64,000 nt of DNA, taken from NCBI GenBank assembly GCA_030704615.1, contig CM060733.1:26970001-27034000 (forward strand). The letters run 5' to 3'. How positions within the stretch are numbered: position 1 is the first letter of the stretch; the number at the start of each line of letters is the position of its first letter. The notes beneath the pieces were generated by a model, which made no database searches, was not told the DNA's origin, and worked only from the letters and a program-made list of their open reading frames with translations. Shown one piece after another: positions 55,349 to 64,000 of the stretch. Position numbers and translations under genes: made by a program. The stretch is from Takakia lepidozioides (taxonomy: Eukaryota; Streptophyta; Takakiopsida; Takakiales; Takakiaceae).

Positions 55349-58300
55349 ATGGCGCGTGCAAGAACTCGAATGAGGCTCTTGAAATTCCCAGCAATTTCTA
55401 CTCTCTCTCGCTGGTGCGGCTCGTCACTGTTGGCACTTGCAGTGCTGTCGATAATTTCTGGACGAATTCTTGATATGGAACATTTCCGCGGCAATTCGAA
55501 TCTAATATCTCCCGTTCCAATTCTGCATCCTTTGACAGTGTCCGTTCCGGTGGTGAGCACCATGTCTCTGTTGATACATTTTTGTGCAATGCCACAGTAC
55601 TCGTGACTGCAAGAGCAATATAGAGATGTGGTTCTGTTCTGAGACCAGCTATGTAGTGGAAGCTGTACGGGCGTAACCCCCTTTTTCTTCGTTTGTGTCC
55701 TGTCCTGCATGCTTGCTGGATAACCGACAGTAAGATTCAGTTTTGAAACTTGTGACTGATCCTCCGTAGTACCAGTGTGATTGTTGCATGTCGTTACTGG
55801 TAGTGCATCGTTTGTGTTTGTCCATATACCCATATTTTTCACGAAAGAAGAGGCGTGGAGTACTTACGAGCTCGTCGGAGACTAGTTCGGAAATTGGACA
55901 TAATAGACAATGTGCAGAAGAGTAGTCATAGTGGAACTTCTTTAGCTGGACATTTCCGCTTGCGATAGATTGATTGTTGAGGTAAATATTTGTGTCAAAA
56001 TCTGGGAGGCCTACAATTGAGGCTGTAAAATGCCAGGCTTGTTCAGGACCTATGCACATCCTAAACCCTACTTAGTACCAGCAGACCTCTATCATGGATG
56101 GGAGTGCAGCACGGTGATGACTCCCACCCACTTCTCTCCAATTGTAGTTTCTACTGAGAGGTTCTTCCATGTAAGGAATTTTCCAGTGATCACCTGCATA
56201 AGCCTGATATTTAACCTACCCCTTCCCCCTGGTGGAAGCAATTGACTTTAATTAACCTGTGTTCTGAAATATTGGAGCTCCTCTTCGGTTTACTGGTTCT
56301 CCTACTGCATGGTGTGACTATTTGCATTGGGGCCTGTAGCAGAGGAGAGAGACTTTAAACGAGACAGGCAATGGTCTGCAAGATTTGCAAGATGTACCAG
56401 TAAGTCCTCTTGTCATAAACCCACTTTCTCTATCTGTGAAATCGCTTTCCAGATGCTATTATCTCGTGGGATTGTGCAATGTTATGCCATGTGCCTTGAT
56501 GTCTTTACTCGTGTTTGTATTGAAGTCCTGATGCCACAAAAGAGGGTTGAAGCTAAGCTTAGAGAAAGATGGCTGATGGGTTTGTGTGGATGGTGTGGGG
56601 CTTCTAGGGGCAAGGGGATGGATTATTGGCGCGTGTTTGGGACTCTGAATCTGCAGAATATTACTATGGATGTAGTGAACCCAGCACACACTTCCCAAGT
56701 AGGTGGCTCTCTCTCAAAATCTGTAATTAGCCTGTGCACAGGCAAGGCATTGAATATACCACTGGAGATTTGCAGTATCAGTATCATCAGATTGCTCGAG
56801 CTGCAGGAACAAGGATTCATTCATTTTTGTTCTCATTTTTTTTTGTCAACATAGATTATATGTTTCCTTGCTTCCTGGCACAGTTGGGACAACCTTGGAG
56901 CCCAATGGTTATTTGTTCATCGTCACAAGTGGCGGATTAAACCAGCAAAGAACAGGGGTAAGCTCCTTTCCCACCACTACACTTTTTGTTGGTATCCCTC
57001 CTGCTGTCATCCATTCCTTTCTCCCTCCTCTATGAGCTTTCCGCGGACGTTATAAAGCACCATTTCATTTCATTTCCCTCCCTCCAAGCATGACCATTCA
57101 GTACTTGTAACCTTCATTAGATACCTTAGGCAGCCCTCATTCCTAGTTTTATCTACTCTCCAGTCACAGTACCTTGACACTGTCGATGAGGCAATCGAGG
57201 GGTTGCTTTATTAAGGACTGGGAGTGTGGGGCAGAACCTCCTGCTTCCTTTTGTGTATCCACTTGGTCCCAGGTTCCATGATGTCCTTGGAGCATGGTAA
57301 TACCTATGTGCTTCCTCCAGCTGAATCTTTGGTTGAACCAGGAGGAGAGGGGTTTAACCCTCTTATTTTATTTAACTTTCTAGCTGGCATCCTTGATCAT
57401 CCATATCCGGGTTTTATCAGGCAGGTTCATCTTAACCTGTATTTGGGTGGGTCTGGACTGATTGGTGGCCGGGGCACTTGTAGATAACTGATGCTGTTGT
57501 TGTAGCACGGTTGCTAAATGCGACACTTCTGGTGCCTCAGCTGGACCATCGCTCTTATTGGAAAGATTCCAGGTGTCTTTCTCTCTTTGGTTGTGCTTTG
57601 GTGTGTTGTTCTACTGGGCCCTTTGGGTCTTCTGCTGACTTCATACATTTTGTTCTTTGCTTGTTGTTTCTCGCTCTCTCTCTCGTACATGAGGATGTTG
57701 AGAGGCATCTAGAGAGCTGCACGTGAAACGGAGGAAATAGCTCTCACAGAATCCCTGATTCTTCAAACAGGCCTCCTTTGTCTTCAGAGACAAGTGCCTC
57801 ATCATGCCTTTCTACCCTCTCTGCTAAGTTCCCTCGAGAGGTGGGAAACTTCTAAGTCAGTTTTCACACGATATGGGTTGAGACAGGCAGATGGAATCAT
57901 GAGGCTTGAACTTATCCAGTATGTAGAGGCTGTGCATCAGTTCTTTATCTCATGCTGTTGCTACTACAGGATCAGGGCAAGATACGTCTTTTTCTTTGTC
58001 CATTGCAGAAATGCTAGAGTGCCAGGGAGTGGGCAGTCAGTACACCTGCAGACAACATAGATATGAGCACCCTTAATTCAATTCGCTACCCTTGTTTCTA
58101 ACCCCTAAACCTCCTGTGAGGGTTAGAATTCCCCAGAGACTATGCTGATAATGGTACTTTGTAATGGAATTTCATGAGGAGTTTGTGTGCCACATATCTG
58201 AAGTGTCTCACATTGATTTCTGTGGGCTGGGAATGACAGCAATTTCAGTGATATCTTTGACGTGGACTGGTTCATATCTTCCGTAGCACCTGATGTAAAA

Positions 58301-61300
58301 GTGATAAAAGCTTTTCCTCCTGAGTCCAAGAAATTTTTAACGAAGCAGTTGTATACCTTGCGGGTCCCACGGAAGGCCTCGCCCCCGTATTACCTGACCC
58401 GGATCTTACCAATTCTGCAAAAAAGACATGTAGGGTTTCTTTGCCCTCTGTGGATTGCATCTCTATTCTGATTTGTGTACCAACCTCTGTTTTAGCTTAG
58501 CTTCGCGTATTTCCTTCCCTTTGTTGATATCTACATCATTGACCAATCCTAAGGCCCTCTCTGCTTTCTGCTACAAAAGTATGTTGCTTTCAAAATGTTC
58601 CAACTCTTGAATACTTTTAATTGGTACATGGCAGTCTCTCCGTCTCACCAAGTTCGACTACAGGCTGGCAAACAAGCTAGATAAGGACTTGCAAAGGCTT
58701 CGGTGTCGAACTAATTACAAGGTAGTGGAAGTACATTGTGGATTCAATCTCTTGGAATGAAAGTAATCTGAATGTTGTTATCTGAGCTTTTTTCTGGAGT
58801 AGTACATAAGATGTCTGGATCAATTATGGGCTAAACAGATTGCTGCTGTACTGTTCAACTCACTTAAGATCTCTTTCAGGCACTGCGTTTCACCAAACCA
58901 TTACAGGACATGGGGCAAGCTTTGGTGGACAGGATGAGGGCCAAACATGGTCGATACATAGCACTGCATCTTAGGTAGGGGTGTGTGTGTCTCTGATGTG
59001 GTTATTCACTTACTATTAAGGTAAGGTGAGGTGGTGCTTGTTCTTGGTCTCTACAGGCCATTCTAGGACTAATTTGGAAGTTTACACATGGAGTGAATGT
59101 TTCATGGAGATTTTAGACCTACGGACGCAAGCATTTAAACACATGTCTCCAATTTAGGTTGTTGAGCTCCAGACCGTCCAACAGTCAATCATGTGAACTG
59201 ATCTTGTAGAGTTCTTGCACAGAGCAGGTGATGGATGAACTTTTCATATGAAATTGGATAGTCAGAAGTTGCTAAGGTCATGGGAATTTCTGCTTCATTC
59301 AATTTGTGTAACAACAAGGCTTACAATGGCCCAACTCATGTTTGGCAGGTATGAATCTGATATGCTGGCATTCTCAGGCTGCTACTATGGTGGGGGTGAC
59401 AAGGAGATCAAGGAGTTGAGTGTTATCCGCAAGCGTTGGAAAACACTACACGTATGTGCCCCTATTTCGTTATCTTTTAGTTGTCGAGTTGTATGATTTA
59501 TGGTCCTATATTCAATTCTGATATGGCCGAAACTTTGTTTCTGCACATGTGCACCATGGAAGAGTTTCTCACATATCACATCACATATTTGATTACATTT
59601 ATTTCATCTGTGGTACTGAAAGCACGTGTCTAATGTAGAGGCCTGCCTTGTTGAGTTCATATCATGTCCTCTTGTGACAGGCTGCCATATTGTCTTCTTA
59701 AATATGTATAGGAATAGGTGAACCTGCCAAACCATTGCTTGATATTATCCTGCTTGTTTATTGGAACCAACTACACTCTCTTTTGTGTGTCAAACAGTAC
59801 CGGAACCCAGACAAGGAACGACGGAATGGAAAATGCCCTCTGACTCCACAAGAAGTTGGTCTCATGCTACGAGCGCTAGGGTATGGAAACGACTCATATT
59901 TGTATGTGGCATCTGGTGAGGTGTACAATGGCGAGGCTTCGCTGGCACCTTTGAAGGCTCTGTTCCCATATTTTTTCACAAAGGAGACATTGCTTGGAAA
60001 GAAGGATCTAAAGCCCTTTGCAAAGTTTTCGTCACGGATGGCAGCAATTGACTACATTGTTTGTTCACAAAGTGATGTGTTTGTGGCAAATAACAATGGG
60101 AATATGGCCCGCATTCTGGCAGGCGAGAGGTATGTTTACCAGCATCTCCATCTTGCATTCCAGCAGAGGCACTTCCCTACAGCATGTACATACCATTTTC
60201 ACATTTTGAAGTTGGAGAAACATGAAATGTTCATATTGATCATGTGATTATCATGATCATAATAATGATTATTATGATCATAGCTACTTAAACAGAACAC
60301 CAACAGGTACCACATGGTCATTCAAGATGTCGTGTTCAACTATCAACAAATTGCTACAGATATTGTCTTGCCTGTGCTATCTAATGGTCAATAATTTTAT
60401 GTTTGTGCCCAATAGATTACCAATACAAAGCACTTCCAATTAAAAAACCTTTCTTTTTGCGATGACGGTCTTTTTTATCCTCACAGGATACATCTATGAA
60501 CTGTATTTGAAAGAATTTGTCTCCAAGTCTGTAGGGCTCTATGTACATGCATGCATCCATGGATCTTAGCCAATGGGGCTGTGGTTGTGCCTGCAGGCGT
60601 TTCAATGGCCATAAGCGAACAATTCGTCCCAATGCAAAAAAGCTGGGGTCCTTATTTCCCGCCCGCCACACTATGCCTTGGGATGAATTTGCCAGTAAAT
60701 TGCGTAGTTTTCAGAAAGGTTTCATGGGGGACCCTATGGAGGTGGGTTTTATGTTCTCCACCAATTTCAGGAAGTTAGTTGCACTTGTTCAGAATCTCTA
60801 GCTGCATTGGGCAAGGAGCTGGTCCTTGTGCTTCTGTGTGAATATTTCTGGATCAACTGTAGATTGGATGTACAGAGTGCTTTTGGTCAACCCCTCCAGA
60901 GTGCTTTCTAGAGAGCTGCACTTATCTATGGAGGAATAGTGTAGCTATGTTTGGATGTTTGTGCTGTTTCTGAAGCAGTGTCTGCATCTCACTTGTAAGC
61001 TTGATATCATATTTCCTGCAGGTGCGGCCTGGTCATGGAGAGTTTCATGAGAATCCTGCTGCTTGTATTTGTGAGAAGCCAGAAGCAAAAGAAAGGCTGA
61101 AGGCTTTGTGGGAGCAGGAAATGAAATTGCTTACCGCCAATGAAAGTGAAATTGTGAAGGTGCAGCCACAAACTTTAGATTTGAAAATGAACCCAGTTGT
61201 ACCTGCTGATGATAGAACAGAAGAAGATGAGGACAGTGATGTGGAGCTTCCAACGGATTTGGAGGATGACCAGTTGATGTTGAATGAGGAGGACTTGCCA

Positions 61301-61318
61301 CCAGAGTTGGAGGAGTGA
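55349..61318 (+). CDS. Plant O-fucosyltransferase family protein
   Basis: Type II Golgi membrane glycosyltransferase (GT106/O-fucosyltransferase family). Twelve exons: 55349-55552, 56343-56399, 56608-56698, 56884-56957, 57484-57572, 58240-58429, 58635-58721, 58880-58974, 59349-59451, 59798-60129, 60597-60741, 61022-61318; 1764 bases, 587 residues. A signal anchor SSLLALAVLSIISGRI lies near residue 30. Family landmarks follow in order: EYYYGCSEPSTHFP, NGYLFIVTSGGLNQQRTG (donor-site loop), ITDAVVVARLLNATLLVPQL, SDIFDVDWFI, RLRCRTNYKALRF, YIALHLRYESDMLAFSGC (conserved H-x-R..D), CPLTPQEVGLMLRALGY, AAIDYIVCSQSDVFVANNNG, RFNGHKRTIRPNAKKL and PAACICEK. The acidic tail after residue 555 (DDRTEEDEDSD) is extra. 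Start ATG chosen as the first before the anchor. The gene appears intact; the acceptor substrate is unknown. Confidence 0.93.
57028..57066 (-). repeat. Short element GTGCTTTATAACGTCCGCGG, reverse copy in an OFT intron
   Basis: Reverse complement is identical over 39 bases to 34887-34925, continuing into the same GAAAT-type run. It lies in the intron between the OFT exons 56884-56957 and 57484-57572. Confidence 0.85.
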
Positions 61319-62582
61319 GAGCCAGGCAAGGAACTAGAAAGTAATGCACGAAGCACTGAGGATGGTGATGGGGCTGATGACACCGAATATACTTATGAAT
61401 GAGATTATAGCCCATTGACTATGGGCTGCGCTGCGCATCTATTCATCAAAATAGATGCAGACACCCTCCGGTTCACTCAATGCTTGGAGGATTCTTTCTT
61501 TCTTCGGCATGACGGTTAGTTTGCCATCCTTGCTGCAGCTCATAGTACTAGACATCTGTTGGTGAACCAAGTGCTACCGTCACGAGCTCTTGGCTGTGCT
61601 CCTTATCCCAAGCATTTCGCTATCATCGAAACAAGGGTGATTGACTCTGCCAGTAAACTGATGCCTTGCAACATCACCTCGACGACAGGATACTCCTACG
61701 AAGGAAAGATGGGCTTGGACCTAGGAGTTGGTCGTGACTACTGGAACCCACAGAGATGGGTACTGTTATCTCCCTATCAAATCTTAGGTCGCAGCACGCT
61801 TCAAGTGTCTGATGGCACCGACGAAATGGCATTCTTGTCTCTACAGTGTGCTCCATGACAGGCCGCTGCGCTCGCCATCTGTCTCTCACCACCTTCTAGC
61901 TTCTTACCGCAGTTCTTTTCTGGCTCAAGTTTTCACAGGGTAGCTGTACTTATTAGCAGCACCATTTTTCTCCAACAATTCAAGTGACTCTCTGTAAACC
62001 AGCTCCTTTCGAGGCGCACACACAAGCTGTGACATGAACCAGCTCCAAACTGAGCAATTCAGCTCAATTCAATTAATCAACCACCTTCTTTGAATCAAAA
62101 GCAAATCTCATTCGAGGTTGAATAGATGCATTCAAATTCTCAACAAACAAGAGAGTTTGGTTGAGAGCATGTATCAGGATGTTTTCATTGCAAGCACAAG
62201 CCTCATGACCCCAGCTCATTTCCCAAGCCGGCTTGGTCTGGACCCAAGCCTGTTCTCCAAACCTGCCCACATAGTCGGGCACCTAACCTAATCGGTGGTT
62301 CGGTAGAGGAGCTCGCCCGATCTCTCTCTGTTTCTCATTCTCAGTCTCGCAGGTCTCGCAGATCCGGATCGGCAAGGGACTGCAGTGGATCATCACGTCA
62401 ACAGCGCTGATTAGTCTGCCTGCACACCATCCTCATGTCTTATCCTTTCTGCTCATCTCAGTCGCCTCACATCATAGTTGGCATTTCCTCTGTCATACTC
62501 GCTGGAGCGACGTGGTCTGATCGCAATTGAAGAAAATCTTGTAAGGTGGTTTTGTATTCCATACAGGATCCATTCTAATCTG
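61319..62582. other. O-fucosyltransferase 3' UTR and spacer
   Basis: Presumed 3' UTR, then promoter or first exon of the next gene. Frames at 61559-61858 lack an ATG and family match. An ATG frame starting MSYPFCSSQSPHII near 62436 is short but might be part of the next gene's leader. Confidence 0.35.
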
Positions 62583-63322
62583 TGTCGTCTAGTGGTCTCG
62601 GGGTTCCCAAGAGACATCCAGGGATTATTTTTAGGAAAACCCTAGTCACATTGGTTTGCGAGAGTTTTTTTTTTTTGAGAGAGAGGCGTTGGCGGAGGGG
62701 CCAACCTTCCAGTAGTTCAAGCCCGGGCCATCCCCAGGAAATCGAGGCTGGTGTGGTTTCCAGAAGAAGTAGAAGTTGCAGAGGATGCCTCTATTACTCG
62801 AGTTTTTTAAGGGATAATTCCCGGAATCCAATATGTGTTGGCCTCAGCCGCAGTGAGCCTCATGTGTACAGAATACCGGAGAAGGAGGCTACCAAGGATT
62901 TTAAGTATGCGTGCATTGGCTATGGATTACACAAGGAAAGCGCGCCCTCAGCTAGTGATAGGCCTGTCGAAGGTACGGGTGAGCTGCCCCTCTGCGTTGG
63001 GATTGAATTTTTGGCAGACAGGAGGCCAACAACACAGGGTGCGCAAAATTCTACTCAAATCCCCTCTCAAAGTCCTGCACATACTACCACCACTGCTAGT
63101 GAATGTCCCCGCAGGAAGGATGCGGATGGACCCCCGGTGATGCCACGCCCACCCTCGTCCGTCGGAGGAGGAGGCGTTTCAAGTGACGAGTTTGCTACCA
63201 GATTCTTCAGGAGTGCGGGATTAGTGGCATCTGCAGTGGTTCACAATGTTAGCAGGGTAGCTGGCGTAGTTAGAACTACGATAGATGATATTTTCTATCC
63301 TGATCGTGGGCGCCCTAAGTAG
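62583..63322 (+). CDS. Unidentified plant protein, C-terminal exon(s)
   Basis: An open frame without internal stop ends at a TAG at 63320-63322. The last 170 residues look genuinely coding: HVYRIPEKEATKDFKYACIG, ELPLCVGIEFLADRR, a Pro/Ser/Thr-rich linker (QIPSQSPAHTTTTASECPRR) and the amphipathic end FFRSAGLVASAVVHNVSRVA..RTTIDDIFYPDRGRPK. There is no suitable ATG in frame after the upstream TAA at 62576, and CCGCAG/TGAGCC (about 62854) is a possible acceptor, so a 5' exon is probably missing. It weakly recalls small plant proteins with an LPxCVGIEF motif, but I cannot name it with confidence. Confidence 0.5.
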
Positions 63323-64000
63323 AGGTGTGCCGAGTCTACACTGTCAAAATTTCCTACACTATTCAGGGCCTCACTTTGTAATGATGAAGAGCATCGTTGT
63401 GATGTCTAGATTTTGCAACCATGATCTTACACTTGTCATTAGGATATATTCATGTTGTTTGAGTTTTGGGCTGAGGTGTGGATGGAAGGGTGCGGCCGAG
63501 AAGTATTTCAAGCAGCACTGTAGGTCAATCCACATGATTCACGGCTGCTGTCTGTACTTGTGGAAGACTCTTGGTAATTCTGGACAAAGCTGAGGACACA
63601 GGCACTCCCACGAATCTCCAGATGAGGCAAATGTTCGTGCAAGTTATGCACTCCTTTTGTGGCTGAGTGATTCTTAACCTGGTGTACGAGACAAAGTATC
63701 CTTGCCCAGAAAACTGCTGGCTCTTGTACATCATGGCACAACTAACAACAGCTAGACACTCCCCGATGTGATACCCACACACGGTTCTGGAGTGCAGTCC
63801 CTATTTTTGTTTCGATATCTGGGTTGCTGAAGTCTGGTAACGGAGACATTATGGATTGTTATACAGTTGTCTGCTTTTATTTCCTGCAATCTGTCTGCTT
63901 GGAGCAGCGACTGCTTTTCAACATGATATTCTGGATGTGATTGGCTGGTTAAAACAGCTTTCCTGTATATAGCACGATCACAGGCAAGCACCGATGAGTG
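63323..64000. other. Trailing sequence
   Basis: Presumed 3' UTR of the preceding gene and spacer. Frames on both strands overlap and are unrecognised. Confidence 0.3.

Noticed and set aside
57224-57487. 87-codon plus frame inside the O-fucosyltransferase gene
   Set aside because: It lies between two exons joined in frame (56957 and 57484) and has no family-like sequence; it is intron.
61045-61415. Ser-rich minus frames near the end of the O-fucosyltransferase gene
   Set aside because: Reverse of the acidic C-terminal coding exon.
1-64000. CRISPR arrays, bacterial operons, riboswitches
   Set aside because: No regularly spaced repeats or prokaryotic gene layout were seen; all genes are intron-bearing or plant-type single-exon genes.

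Overview
The window is nuclear DNA of a land plant. Every intact gene is split by many short introns (roughly 80-900 bases) with GT-AG borders, and two families are plant types: inositol-phosphoryl ceramide synthase of the ERH1/IPCS group and a plant O-fucosyltransferase. DUF1442 and a gar2-related protein are further plant families. Sequence divergence and the presence of a pogo/pipsqueak-type transposase relic suggest a non-seed plant (bryophyte or lycophyte), but this is inference. I found no prokaryotic operon, CRISPR array or organelle gene.

Layout. 1-4372 (+): THO complex subunit 3 (THO3/TEX1), lacking only its first exon(s). 4373-9301: gene-free, with tandem duplications, a tRNA-derived SINE and A/T tracts. 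9302-14286 (+): complete 12-exon inositol-phosphoryl ceramide synthase, including one GC-AG intron. 14820-15240 (-): frameshifted pogo/pipsqueak-like transposase. 15980-16971 (+): broken, intron-bearing copy of eIF2-gamma. 17000-21900: mostly unrecognised, with weak coding-like pieces. 22120-24075 (-): broken dihydroorotase. 25568-30720 (+): complete 11-exon tRNA (guanine-N7)-methyltransferase, with an antisense WDTC1-like exon fragment in its first intron. 33101-33910 (-): DUF1442 protein. 35446-35871 (-): COPT/CTR copper transporter. 36640-39966 (-): two abutting degenerate Ty1/copia elements, one with an LTR and primer-binding site. 41242-42330 (+): small LEA-like, probably plastid-targeted protein. 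44313-46003 (-): gar2-related nuclear-type protein, 5' end unresolved. 49251-49700 (-): unidentified coding exons. 51020-51854 (-): decayed unknown ORFs. 53857-54042 (-): Ty3/gypsy integrase scrap. 54249-54873: MITE-like inverted repeats. 55349-61318 (+): complete 12-exon O-fucosyltransferase. 62583-63322 (+): unidentified plant protein exon.

The genes do not form a pathway. They are independent housekeeping or membrane/secretory functions (mRNA export, sphingolipid synthesis, tRNA modification, copper uptake, glycosylation) separated by repeat-rich DNA. The notable pattern is between 15.9 and 26.5 kb, where three unrelated housekeeping genes (eIF2-gamma, dihydroorotase, WDTC1) occur only as broken copies that keep splice-site traces, so they look like DNA-level duplications and not retrocopies. 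A second pattern is a set of short dispersed repeats, including a tRNA-derived SINE family with a shared 3' tail.

Exon borders were derived by reading-frame continuity plus GT/AG signals and agreement with remembered family sequences; no alignment was run.
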